Assembly: GCF_003383615.1 (NCBI RefSeq)
Contig: NZ_QNUL01000030.1
Location: 1-64,000 of the forward strand
DNA from: Dyadobacter luteus
GTDB lineage: Bacteria > Bacteroidota > Bacteroidia > Cytophagales > Spirosomataceae
Direction of reading: 5' to 3'
Length of the DNA stretch: 64,000 nucleotides
In this document: positions 36,724 through 45,367 of the stretch, piece by piece
How positions within the stretch are numbered: position 1 is the stretch's first letter
Layout: each line of letters begins with the position of its first letter
Translations under genes and position numbers: made by a program
Notes under the pieces: model-generated
Database searches by the model: none
Seen by the model: the letters and a program-made list of their open reading frames with translations, nothing else
What the model was told of the DNA's origin: nothing

Positions 36724-36761
36724 AAAACATCCATTGGAACGTTCTTACCAATGGATGTTTT
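36724..36761. terminator. Bidirectional terminator between convergent genes
   Basis: AAAACATCCATTGG (36724-36737) pairs perfectly with CCAATGGATGTTTT (36748-36761) around a 10-nt loop, with A- and T-runs on the two sides. It terminates the serine hydrolase gene and, 3 bp after its last stop codon, the long minus-strand operon. Confidence 0.88.
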
Positions 36762-36763
36762 TT

Positions 36764-38059
36764 TTAATGAGTACCCGTCTGGGCATATTTGTGCAGTTCC
36801 TGGTTGGGAACTAATGGTCCCATAAATAGTAACATCACCAGCAAACCTACCAAAGCAACGACACCAAAACCCATAAAAAGAATACTGTAAGCCACATCAT
36901 AACCTAATGAAACAGAATAATTCTTCAGCACAATGCCTGAGACTGATTGAAAGACTGCACCTCCCAGACCAGTGCCCACACACGCCATACCCCAAACAGA
37001 AGCTGCAGAGTTTTTAGGAACAACATCTGCGGGAAAAGTAAGCGCATTGGCGGTATAAGCCGTATAGCCAAAACCAGCTAGGCCGAAAACGATCAGGGCA
37101 GTCATAGGCGTTGAAATCACAAACGGTCCGGCCAGAAGCGGCAAGATCATTATGAGCCCGGCTGCCGTGACTGCAATTTTTCTGGCGCGGGGAATAGGTA
37201 CTCCTTTTTTAATAATGTATTGAGTAAAATAACCTCCCGCCAGATTGCCCACATCTGCAATCAGAAAGGGAATCATGGCCAGCCAACCGATCTGCTTCAG
37301 TTCCAGATGATGTACATCCACCAGGTATCTTCCGATCCAGAAAGTGACAAAATACCAGACCGGATCCATAAAGGTTTTGGAGAGCGTAAACATCAGCACA
37401 AATCTGGTTTTCAATAATTTGATAGCAGGTATCGCAAAGGTTTTTGGCTGTGCTTCTGTTTCCTTAGGCGTATAATATAGAAACCAGAATACGGCCAGCC
37501 ACAAATATCCGCAAACCGCCAGAATAATAAAGGTCGCTTGCCAACCATAGCTCACACCTAAATAAGCTACCAGCGGAGGAACAATCACAGCGCCTAATGC
37601 AGAGCCACTGTTGAAGATACCGGACGCAGTGGATCGTTCATGCGGGGGAAACCATTCGGTGGTGAGCCGGATTGCAGCGGGCCAGTTACCGGCTTCACCT
37701 ATTCCAAGCATAAACCGGCAAATCCCGAATTGCAGTGGTGTTTTTGCAAAAGCATGAACCAAACCTGCGGTAGTCCAGAAAGCCATACAGAGTGAATAAC
37801 CAAGTCTTGTTCCAAGCCGGTCAATGACGAAGCCTGAAAAAGCATTCGAAATCATATAGGCTACGAAAAATGCAGTTCCGATATAGCCGAATGCATCATC
37901 AGGAATAAGTCTGCGGAGCTCCCCTTCTGCACTCAGATAATTAAAGGACAACCGGTGCACGTAATTGAGTACCGTGGCCAGAAATGCCATCCCGACCATT
38001 ACCCAGCGCATACGCGAAAGCCTCTGCTCGGGAGAAACGGGTGTATTATTCTCTATCAT
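36764..38059 (-). CDS. MFS transporter, ACS family (hexuronate/aldonate type)
   Basis: A 431-residue inner-membrane protein with twelve predicted helices. Its N terminus (RWVMVGMAFLATVLNYVHRLSFNYLS) and the segments GIGEAGNWPAAIRLTTEWFPPHERSTASGIFNSGSALGAVI match the anion:cation symporter family that includes ExuT (hexuronates) and other sugar-acid carriers. It is the last gene of the operon running from the SusC gene, 33 bp after the AraD1-like gene. Import of an aldonate or uronate is inferred from family and context. Confidence 0.9.
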   Translation of the reverse strand: MIENNTPVSPEQRLSRMRWVMVGMAFLATVLNYVHRLSFNYLSAEGELRRLIPDDAFGYIGTAFFVAYMISNAFSGFVIDRLGTRLGYSLCMAFWTTAGLVHAFAKTPLQFGICRFMLGIGEAGNWPAAIRLTTEWFPPHERSTASGIFNSGSALGAVIVPPLVAYLGVSYGWQATFIILAVCGYLWLAVFWFLYYTPKETEAQPKTFAIPAIKLLKTRFVLMFTLSKTFMDPVWYFVTFWIGRYLVDVHHLELKQIGWLAMIPFLIADVGNLAGGYFTQYIIKKGVPIPRARKIAVTAAGLIMILPLLAGPFVISTPMTALIVFGLAGFGYTAYTANALTFPADVVPKNSAASVWGMACVGTGLGGAVFQSVSGIVLKNYSVSLGYDVAYSILFMGFGVVALVGLLVMLLFMGPLVPNQELHKYAQTGTH

Positions 38060-38092
38060 TCCATAAGAGGTTTAGGCAATCTGAGCGGGTGG

Positions 38093-39100
38093 CTAAAGTT
38101 GAGTTATTGCAATGATTCGTTCCGGGTCATTACTTACTGAAATGGGATTTTTCAAAGCACGCCCCATTCCTTCCCAATGCACGGTCATCAGGTCATTACT
38201 TTCCAGCAGTACCTGATTTCCGAAACTGAAAGCATCAGCACCAAAAAAGTGCACATGTCCCTGTAGCGGAATCCGATGACCGGGATATTTGAAATGATGG
38301 TATTCGAGGTTTTCCAGACTATGCGCCATATTACTTTCCCCGGTTTTTACAGAAGAGCTCCACTTTTCTGAATTACCTGTACTCACAGAAACTGTCCCTT
38401 TGATGTCTGTAAATTCACCTCCGATCACGAGTTCCGGCCCGATAGCACATTGCCGTAATTTTGAAGGAGCGAGGTAGAGATAGTTTTTCTTTTCCATCAC
38501 ATGGTCTGAGAACTCATTACCTGAGGCAAAACCTACTCTTCGCGGATTACCCTCGCCATCAACAACATACACGCCGGCGATTTCCGGTTCTTCTCCCCCG
38601 TCGTTGGCGAAGGCAGGCACTTCAAGCGCTTCTCCATGCGCCCTCAAAACAGATCCATTTCCTTTGTAAAACCACTCCGGCTGTACTCCGATCTGACCTT
38701 TCTCAGGAAAACCATCATTCACTCCCCATTCGTACATAATGATACTATCGCTGGGTTTACTGTCTCCGCCGTGCATCATTTGCCGGTTCAATGCGCTGTT
38801 TCTGTGTGTTAACCCGGTTCCTGCTACCAGACAGGCAAAAGGGTTTTCAGGCACATCAAAAGCCGGGAGTAACTTCCAGGCATCCTGACCTTCGTACACA
38901 CTGTCGTAGTGCAGTAACTGATCCGATCGGTTTGACAGCAGTAAATCCTTTAAACTGATATTGCCTCGACAAGCTTCAAGCGCCGCTTCATACACCGACC
39001 TGAACCTACCCACCAGCACGAGAGAAGGTTCTTCTACAATAGCTATGGCCCGTCCCTTTGTATGATGGCTGATCTGTACCACTCTTATTTTATTTTCCAT
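38093..39100 (-). CDS. AraD1/GguC-type FAH-fold enzyme (2-keto-3-deoxy sugar acid metabolism)
   Basis: A 335-residue protein of the AraD1 (GguC) branch of the fumarylacetoacetate hydrolase superfamily. Recognised segments: AGTGLTHRNSAL, GQIGVQPEWFYKG, DGGEEPEIAGVYVV (acidic metal ligands), GFASGNEFSDHVMEKKNYLY and HFFGADAFSFG. Members act on 2-keto-3-deoxy sugar acids; AraD1 is associated with L-2-keto-3-deoxyarabinonate dehydration, and other FAH-fold enzymes hydrolyse 2,4-diketo-3-deoxy acids. It is 13 bp downstream of an SDR and cotranscribed with an enolase-superfamily dehydratase and a sugar-acid transporter, which supports this type of reaction. The exact substrate is undetermined. Confidence 0.82.
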   Translation of the reverse strand: MENKIRVVQISHHTKGRAIAIVEEPSLVLVGRFRSVYEAALEACRGNISLKDLLLSNRSDQLLHYDSVYEGQDAWKLLPAFDVPENPFACLVAGTGLTHRNSALNRQMMHGGDSKPSDSIIMYEWGVNDGFPEKGQIGVQPEWFYKGNGSVLRAHGEALEVPAFANDGGEEPEIAGVYVVDGEGNPRRVGFASGNEFSDHVMEKKNYLYLAPSKLRQCAIGPELVIGGEFTDIKGTVSVSTGNSEKWSSSVKTGESNMAHSLENLEYHHFKYPGHRIPLQGHVHFFGADAFSFGNQVLLESNDLMTVHWEGMGRALKNPISVSNDPERIIAITQL

Positions 39101-39113
39101 AAATGCGTTGTGA

Positions 39114-39905
39114 TTACTGTGTTACCCATCCTCCGTCAATTGAAAAACATCCCCCTGTTGAATAGCTCGATGCCTTGCTGGCCAGATACAGGGCGATACC
39201 TCCGATTTCGTATAGCTCCCCCCAGCGTCCCATAGGTATCTTGGCAATAAACGCTTTATACTTTTCCGGATCGTTGATCAACGGCAGGTTCAGATCAGTA
39301 GCGAAAGGTCCCGGCAAAATGGCGTTTACAGTAATCCCGTCAAGCGCCACTTCCATGGCCAATGAACGCGTCAATTGCAAAATTGCCCCTTTGCTGGTTG
39401 CATACGGAGTGCGCTCGGGAATGGCGGTCAATGCGAGCATGGAACCGATATTGATGATCCGCCCGTAACCATTCTGCTTCATCACCGGCACCACTTCCCG
39501 ACAAGCAAGCCAGGTTCCGGTTACATTTACTGTTTGTACTTTGTTAAAATCTTCGAGAGATAATGACTCGATCGGACCGCGGATATTGATACCCGCGGAA
39601 TTGATCAGAATGTCAATTCTGCCGTAGGTATCAACAGCCGTTCTGACCACAGCTTGAATACTTTCCTCTGATGTCACATCGCACTCAACACTAATACAAC
39701 TAGCGTTGTACGTATCTTTGAGCAGCTGCGCTGATTCTCTATTTACATCCTGATCGCGCGCTGCGATGACAATATTGGCACCGGCTTCGGCAAGTGCTTT
39801 CGCCATTGCGAGTCCCAGCCCGCGGTTACCACCTACGATGAGTGCGGTTTGTCCATGCAACCTGAAAAGCTCCAGAATGCTTTGCTGGCTAGTTATAGTT
39901 TCCAT
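39114..39905 (-). CDS. Sugar-acid SDR oxidoreductase (gluconate 5-dehydrogenase-like)
   Basis: A 263-residue classical SDR: cofactor motif GGNRGLG (about 21-27), NSAG (about 102-105), active Ser in NIGSMLA, Y-x3-K in YATSKGAI, and the C-terminal STGGCFSIDGGWVTQ of sugar/polyol SDRs. It lies four base pairs from the dehydratase gene and 13 bp from the AraD1-like gene. In known non-phosphorylative pathways an SDR either oxidises the free sugar or oxidises the 2-keto-3-deoxy acid; either role fits here and the sequence alone does not decide. Confidence 0.88.
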   Translation of the reverse strand: METITSQQSILELFRLHGQTALIVGGNRGLGLAMAKALAEAGANIVIAARDQDVNRESAQLLKDTYNASCISVECDVTSEESIQAVVRTAVDTYGRIDILINSAGINIRGPIESLSLEDFNKVQTVNVTGTWLACREVVPVMKQNGYGRIINIGSMLALTAIPERTPYATSKGAILQLTRSLAMEVALDGITVNAILPGPFATDLNLPLINDPEKYKAFIAKIPMGRWGELYEIGGIALYLASKASSYSTGGCFSIDGGWVTQ

Positions 39906-39909
39906 TGTT

Positions 39910-41079
39910 CTATTCGGTTATGATGAAATGTTCCAGACCTTCAGTTTTAAGTGTAAGACCTACACCCGGCAATTTGTCGTCGAGTTGTAATCTCCCGTTT
40001 TCGGCAATAGCTTCGCCATCGAAAATGTACCAGAACATTTCATTGCCTACCTCTATTTCAGTCTGAGGGAAATATTCGGCCATGGGGCTGGCAAAGCAGC
40101 TTAATACCACGTGTAGATTATGCATTTGTCCGCCGTGAGGAATCACCTCTATACCATGCGCCAGCGCCATGTTGCAAATCTTCTGCGCCTCAGTAAAGCC
40201 ACCTACCCGGTTGGTATCAAACTGAAATATATCCAGCGCTCCTGTTTGCAGCAGATCGTGAAATCCGTAGCGGGTGTACTCATGTTCTCCACCTGACAAG
40301 GGGATATCGGTATACTGACGAAGTTTGGCAAAATTGTGAATCTCGTCCGGTAGTAACAACTCCTCCGCCCAGCGCAGATTATATGGTTCCAGTTCTTTCA
40401 GCAGTTGTTTTGCATAAGCCAGATTGAATCCCATGTAACCTTCCAGCATTACGTTTATGTCGTCGCCCACAGCTTCTCTTACCACCTTCACCATTTCCAC
40501 ATTTTTACGCATACCGGAAACACCATCAGTGAGCGGGTAGCCGCAGCGTAGTTTCATACCCGAGAAACCCTGCGCTTTATAATGGACGGCCTCATTGTAC
40601 AGACTTTCGAGATCGCGGTTATAGAGCCTGCTGTAATACGTTTCAATATCAGGTGTGGTTCTCCCTCCCATCAGCATAAATACGGGCTGGTTCATTACCT
40701 TTCCCTTAATATCCCAAAGCGCGATATCGATCGCGCTGATAGCAGCAATCACAGTGCCTTTTCTACCAAATGCAACGGTGGACCGGTACATTTTTTCAAA
40801 TAAATACTCCGTATTCAAGGGGTTTTCACCGATCAGAAGCGCAGTAAGTTTACTGTCAATAACTGCTTTTGTAATATCCGGACTCAATCCTGCATTTCCA
40901 TAGCCAATATGCCCTTCGTCGGTTTCAATCTCAACTACCAACCAGCTAAAAAACCGGAATGCCGCCTGCGAATCGTTTTGAAAATGAAGCGGACTGAGCG
41001 GTGTCGCAAATACCGTGTTGGTGGTCAGTACCGGACCTGTCCATTTGTATAATTTGGTTCTGACTTTTGTAATTTTCAT
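39910..41079 (-). CDS. Enolase-superfamily sugar-acid dehydratase (rhamnonate dehydratase-like)
   Basis: A 389-residue mandelate racemase/muconate lactonizing-type enzyme. The N-terminal capping domain contains FSWLVVEIETDEGHIGYGN and VAFGRKGTVIAAISAIDIALWDIKGK, and the barrel contains GMKLRCG (K-x-R catalytic strand), NVMLEGYMGFN and WAEELLLPDE (metal ligands), SGGEHEY, and HGGQMHNLH near the end. The pattern is closest to the L-rhamnonate/L-fuconate dehydratase branch as far as I can judge by eye. It would dehydrate an aldonate to the 2-keto-3-deoxy acid. ATG 41079 is preferred to a start 39 bp earlier because the conserved MKITKVR begins there. Confidence 0.85.
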   Translation of the reverse strand: MKITKVRTKLYKWTGPVLTTNTVFATPLSPLHFQNDSQAAFRFFSWLVVEIETDEGHIGYGNAGLSPDITKAVIDSKLTALLIGENPLNTEYLFEKMYRSTVAFGRKGTVIAAISAIDIALWDIKGKVMNQPVFMLMGGRTTPDIETYYSRLYNRDLESLYNEAVHYKAQGFSGMKLRCGYPLTDGVSGMRKNVEMVKVVREAVGDDINVMLEGYMGFNLAYAKQLLKELEPYNLRWAEELLLPDEIHNFAKLRQYTDIPLSGGEHEYTRYGFHDLLQTGALDIFQFDTNRVGGFTEAQKICNMALAHGIEVIPHGGQMHNLHVVLSCFASPMAEYFPQTEIEVGNEMFWYIFDGEAIAENGRLQLDDKLPGVGLTLKTEGLEHFIITE

Positions 41080-41180
41080 GAGAAAGTTTAGATATAGGTT
41101 TAGCTGTGCAGGTACCACGAAGGATACCTGCAGGCTGTTTTGTCAAAAAAATATTGTCAATTATCGGAACAAATGCTCCG

Positions 41181-42875
41181 TTACCATTTGAAGTGCAAAA
41201 GCGATACACCCTGACGTGGAAGCTGCATTTCAACTACCGTTTTACCATCTTTGGGCATGATCCATTCAGGAGACGTGAGCAGTTGAAGCTGACCCGCTTT
41301 TTCAAGCTGTCTGATCTGTTCGGCTGAAGGCTGCTTAGGTGAACCCATACTTTTCCAAACCTCGTAAGAATTGCTGTTTTCCTTGTCGATCCGGTAATGG
41401 TATAGCATCATTTTCTGTTGAGGCAGGCCTTGTACAGATACCTTTACGGTTGCATCCGGTGCGGGAACATTATCGTCATGGTAATTCCATACCATCACAG
41501 CAGCGGAGGTCTGGCTTTTGGAAGCCAGACCGTTAATATCCGCTTCACCTCTAACACTCTCATCTCTGACCTTCTTGTAGTCGTATGCCAGATTCTGCTT
41601 TACGTCTACCCTATTTCCTTCCATCATACCGAACATTCTGAAGACGTTCAGTACCGGTTTGTCGACTCCATTCGTAGCCAGATCGCGGAACCCACGGAAC
41701 CAGGCCTGGTCTTCAAATTCGAAAGACCAGCTTACTGCTCCCAGCAAATTCACACCGCGTGCTTCTGCAAGTTCATATTTACGGGCAAAAGATGCAGCAG
41801 TATAGCTGGAATACATCGTACCATTTCTGTAAGCATTCTGTGGGCTTACGTCTTCGGAGCAGGCTGCACATCCTTCCGGATCCGACTCACCGATGATGAT
41901 CGGCAGCTTTTTGAGCGTCGGATAAGATGCTACAATTTCAAAACCTTTGTCCAGGTCGCGCAACTGCGTTCCCATGTTCATCTGCACGTGACCATCCACG
42001 AGTTTGGGAGCACCTTTGGCATGATAGGTAATCACATCAATAGGCGACCCGATTTTTCCCGTTGCATAGTTTTTACCTTTTGTAACGTGGTCAAAAAATG
42101 CTCTCATCCATACTCTGGACTTGTCCCAGCCGGGCCCGGTTACCTCCGGCCCACCTACTTTGGCAGTCGGCAATGCCCGTTTCACAGCATCAGCAGTGTA
42201 GTCATAGAGTTTAATATATTCCTCCATGGTTCCTTTCCAATAGCTGATGTTCGGCTCATTCCAAAGTTCCCAGTACCAGCTTTCGACCTCTTTTTTACCG
42301 TAACGTTCCACCGAATGTTTTACCCATTGATATACCAGCTCAGCCCATTTTTTGTAATCCTTGGGAGGATAAGCCCAACCCAGATAGATATCATTGTAAT
42401 CGTCACCAGGCTTCCAGTGGTGCCGATAAGGATCTGGCTTGGTAGAAAGCGCCTGGGGCATAAAACCGACCTGTGCTATGGGCTTCATGCCTCTTTCAAT
42501 ATAGGTATCAAAAATCTTGTCTACGATGGTCCAGTCGTACACAGGATTCCCCTGTGCATCTTCGGTATAGGCATTGGTAGATCCCCACTTCAACGCGGCT
42601 TCCCCATCGCCGGTTACCAGCAAACTGTGTGCTCTCACATACACAGGCACTTTGCTGAATTGAGCAATTTCGGTCAGCAGTTTCTTACCATCTTTCATAT
42701 AGGTATAATTCGGTTCGTCGTAACCGAAAAATGCCCATATCGGCTTCATTGGTGCCTTTACCGTATTCAGGTTCACATCAATATTAACCGGCGTTTGCTG
42801 CCCGAATGAAGGAGCCGCTAATGCTGAGCAGACCGCAGCATGAAACAGGAGTGATTTTGTTTTTTTCAGAAACAT
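41181..42875 (-). CDS. Secreted glycoside hydrolase family 39, copy B
   Basis: A 564-residue exported enzyme (signal peptide to SFGQ, residue 26) with a GH39-type TIM barrel and a C-terminal beta-sandwich. WELWNEPNISYW gives acid/base Glu207 and IIIGESDPEGCAAC gives nucleophile Glu330, the arrangement of clan GH-A enzymes; the two cysteines after the nucleophile are conserved in the paralogue. GH39 includes beta-xylosidases, alpha-L-iduronidases and arabinosidases, so the cleaved linkage is uncertain. Its paralogue is encoded 23 bp upstream; by eye most positions in the barrel are identical, so the pair arose by tandem duplication. Confidence 0.88.
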   Translation of the reverse strand: MFLKKTKSLLFHAAVCSALAAPSFGQQTPVNIDVNLNTVKAPMKPIWAFFGYDEPNYTYMKDGKKLLTEIAQFSKVPVYVRAHSLLVTGDGEAALKWGSTNAYTEDAQGNPVYDWTIVDKIFDTYIERGMKPIAQVGFMPQALSTKPDPYRHHWKPGDDYNDIYLGWAYPPKDYKKWAELVYQWVKHSVERYGKKEVESWYWELWNEPNISYWKGTMEEYIKLYDYTADAVKRALPTAKVGGPEVTGPGWDKSRVWMRAFFDHVTKGKNYATGKIGSPIDVITYHAKGAPKLVDGHVQMNMGTQLRDLDKGFEIVASYPTLKKLPIIIGESDPEGCAACSEDVSPQNAYRNGTMYSSYTAASFARKYELAEARGVNLLGAVSWSFEFEDQAWFRGFRDLATNGVDKPVLNVFRMFGMMEGNRVDVKQNLAYDYKKVRDESVRGEADINGLASKSQTSAAVMVWNYHDDNVPAPDATVKVSVQGLPQQKMMLYHYRIDKENSNSYEVWKSMGSPKQPSAEQIRQLEKAGQLQLLTSPEWIMPKDGKTVVEMQLPRQGVSLLHFKW

Positions 42876-42898
42876 CAGATATGGTTTTTGTCGAATTT

Positions 42899-44641
42899 TT
42901 ACTTGTTCCAGGTTACTCTCAGAAGTGAAACACCCTGAGCAGGCATTTCAAAACGTATATCTCCTTGTCCGTTTTTCACGTCTACCCATTGCGGCGAAGA
43001 GATCATTTCCAGGTTACCCGATTCTTCCAGGTGTTTGTACTGTGCATTGGTGACCTGCTGTGGAGCACCCATTTCACGCCAGGTGGTAAACGAGTTACTA
43101 TGCGTTTCATCAATTCTGTAATGATGAACCAATACCCTTGAAACCGGGATGCCCTTCAAAGCCAAAGCAATTTGTGCCGGACTGATCTCTATATCTTCGT
43201 CGTTGTAATTCCAGATCATCACTGAGGCTGAATTTTCATCGCGGGAAGCCATGGCATTAATATCAGAAGTCCCTGAAACGCCGTTTTGCATAATCTTCTC
43301 AACATTGTAGCCATTCGCTTTGTTGACTAAAACGCGGTCGCCGGTCATCAAACCCAGCATACGCATCACATTCAGGACCGGCTTGGCTACGCCATGCGTG
43401 GCAAATGAACGAAACCCGTCAAACCAGGGCTGACCCGGAAATGTAAAAGTCCAGCTTACTGCGCCTTCGAGATTGATATTGTGCTTGTCTGCCAGTTCAT
43501 ATTTACGGGCAAAAGACGCTGCGAAATAACTTGAAAACAATGTTCCGTTGCGGTATGCCATATTCGAATAACCTGAACTTGATGAGCATGCAGCGCAACC
43601 TTCCGGATCCGACTCTCCGATGATCACAGGTAATTTGGCAAACTCAGGAAATGATTTAATGATCTTAAACGAAGCATCAATCTGTTTCAAATGCGTTGAA
43701 AGTCCCATTTGTACATGTCCGGCATCGGTTACTTTAGGTGCCCCCTTGGCATGAAATCCAAGAAAATCGATCTGGGCCCCTTTCTTGCCGGTGGCGAAGT
43801 TTTTACCACTTCGGCAATGTTCCAGAAAATCGGTCAGGAATTGACTCTGTCTTTTGGATAGACCACCCGTAACATTCGGCCCGCCTACACGCGCTGATGG
43901 CAACGCGCGTTTTACGGCTTTGGCGGTATAATCGTACAATTTGAAATACTCCTCATCCGTACCTGCCCAGTAACCTGCGTCAGGCTCGTTCCAAAGTTGC
44001 CACCACCAGGTTTCGACTTCTTTTGCTCCATACCGCTCTACGGAATGTTTCACCCATTCGTAGATCAACGCTTCCCATTTATCGTAATTATTCGGCGGAT
44101 AGGCCCAGCCCGTCCAGATATCACTATAGGCATCACCCGGCGACCATTTGTGTTTGTAAGGCTCCGGTTTGGTCGATAAAGCTTTTGGCATAAAACCAAT
44201 TTCCATCAATGGCTTGATACCCATATTCACCCAGGTGTCCACGATCTTATCTACCGTTTTCCAGTCATATACCGGATTGCCGTCCTTATCTTCTGTATAA
44301 GCATTGGTTGACCCCCATTTCAAAGCCATTGGCGAACCTTCATTCGTATTCAGCAGGTTGTGTGCTCTGATATACACCGGACTCTGGCTCAGCTTCACCA
44401 GGTTTCCCATCAGCTTTTTGCTTTCCGGCAGGTAGGTGTAGTTACCTTCATCATAACCTACATACGCCCACATCGGCTGCATTTTCCCTACTTTTTTATC
44501 CAGATCCACAGTAATCGTCTGCGCAGCTGTATCTGCAATTATTTCCGCAGAATTTTTCACTGATCCTGCGAATGCATTGGAAAACATACACAGCCCGATG
44601 ACTGCAGCAGCTGACTTTGGAATTACATTTTTAAACATCAT
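42899..44641 (-). CDS. Secreted glycoside hydrolase family 39, copy A
   Basis: A 580-residue exported enzyme closely related to the next gene. Signal peptide to about AFAGS (residue 26), then the barrel with WQLWNEPDAGYW (acid/base Glu219) and VIIGESDPEGCAACSS (nucleophile Glu343), and a C-terminal beta domain. Compared with copy B, the residue after the catalytic NEP is Asp instead of Asn and the loop after the nucleophile differs (SSSGYSNMAYRN against EDVSPQNAYRN), which may alter specificity. It follows the DUF3823 lipoprotein gene by 33 bp and belongs to the SusC-led operon, so it should act on oligosaccharides captured by that system. Confidence 0.88.
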   Translation of the reverse strand: MMFKNVIPKSAAAVIGLCMFSNAFAGSVKNSAEIIADTAAQTITVDLDKKVGKMQPMWAYVGYDEGNYTYLPESKKLMGNLVKLSQSPVYIRAHNLLNTNEGSPMALKWGSTNAYTEDKDGNPVYDWKTVDKIVDTWVNMGIKPLMEIGFMPKALSTKPEPYKHKWSPGDAYSDIWTGWAYPPNNYDKWEALIYEWVKHSVERYGAKEVETWWWQLWNEPDAGYWAGTDEEYFKLYDYTAKAVKRALPSARVGGPNVTGGLSKRQSQFLTDFLEHCRSGKNFATGKKGAQIDFLGFHAKGAPKVTDAGHVQMGLSTHLKQIDASFKIIKSFPEFAKLPVIIGESDPEGCAACSSSSGYSNMAYRNGTLFSSYFAASFARKYELADKHNINLEGAVSWTFTFPGQPWFDGFRSFATHGVAKPVLNVMRMLGLMTGDRVLVNKANGYNVEKIMQNGVSGTSDINAMASRDENSASVMIWNYNDEDIEISPAQIALALKGIPVSRVLVHHYRIDETHSNSFTTWREMGAPQQVTNAQYKHLEESGNLEMISSPQWVDVKNGQGDIRFEMPAQGVSLLRVTWNK

Positions 44642-44674
44642 TACGCTATTCGGTATTTAAATATTTACTCTTTC

Positions 44675-45358
44675 TTACAATTCAACCTTCACTACAGGCG
44701 AAAAAATCATTTCATTAACTCCGGAGGTTTTCACACCGATTCGTGCAAAAACATATTCCCTTGAAGCCAAAGCCGCCGATAATGTCGCGTCGATTTTAAC
44801 AGGAGCGGTTAACGAAGTAATATTGGCTGCCTGAATCTCCACCTTCTGCCTGTTATTAATATTATCCAATACGGCTGTTGTCCCGATATACAACCCGACA
44901 AACTGCAAGGCTCTGCTATCATCAATTTTTCCCAGATTAAAGGTTGATGCAAGTTTACCCGCTTCGTTGGTTACCGCTTCATTGCTGATTACATAATACG
45001 GTTTAACAGGAACATCTACTGTGGTATTGCCATTAACATTTACAACGATCGAGTCGCGCGAGACCACCCAGGGGCCGTTGCCGCCTACGAAGGAGAGCCG
45101 ATAGTTGCCGTCAAACACCGAGGCTGAAAAGCTGCCATCCTGATCGACGTGAACAGGAATTTTGGTACGAAGCGGAAAACCTGGCTGCCACAACTCCAGT
45201 TGCACACCATTACTCCTGAGCCCAACCGGCTGATTATTAAAGACAACCGATCCGGTAAGTGTGGAAGCCGGCGGGGTATAGTTGTCTTTCTCGCATGACC
45301 ACAACGCGATGAAAAACAGTAACCAAATACTTCTATATAGCACTTTCATAGCATTCAT
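44675..45358 (-). CDS. DUF3823 domain lipoprotein of the polysaccharide operon
   Basis: A 227-residue lipoprotein: lipobox FIALWSC puts the lipidated Cys near residue 22. The rest is two beta-sandwich modules; the first (LTGSVVFNNQPVGLRSNGVQLELWQPG, PVHVDQDGSFSASVFDGNYRLSFV) fits DUF3823, a family typically encoded directly after SusD and thought to be a surface glycan-binding partner. It starts 9 bp after the SusD stop and precedes the GH39 genes. Binding function is inferred. Confidence 0.82.
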   Translation of the reverse strand: MNAMKVLYRSIWLLFFIALWSCEKDNYTPPASTLTGSVVFNNQPVGLRSNGVQLELWQPGFPLRTKIPVHVDQDGSFSASVFDGNYRLSFVGGNGPWVVSRDSIVVNVNGNTTVDVPVKPYYVISNEAVTNEAGKLASTFNLGKIDDSRALQFVGLYIGTTAVLDNINNRQKVEIQAANITSLTAPVKIDATLSAALASREYVFARIGVKTSGVNEMIFSPVVKVEL

Positions 45359-45367
45359 TTTTGAAGA

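Noticed and set aside
41418..42809. 463-codon open frame on the plus strand
   Set aside because: It lies entirely antisense to the GH39 copy B gene, whose catalytic motifs and signal peptide are clear. The translation is rich in His, Phe, Arg and Ile without domains, typical of a complementary-strand shadow.
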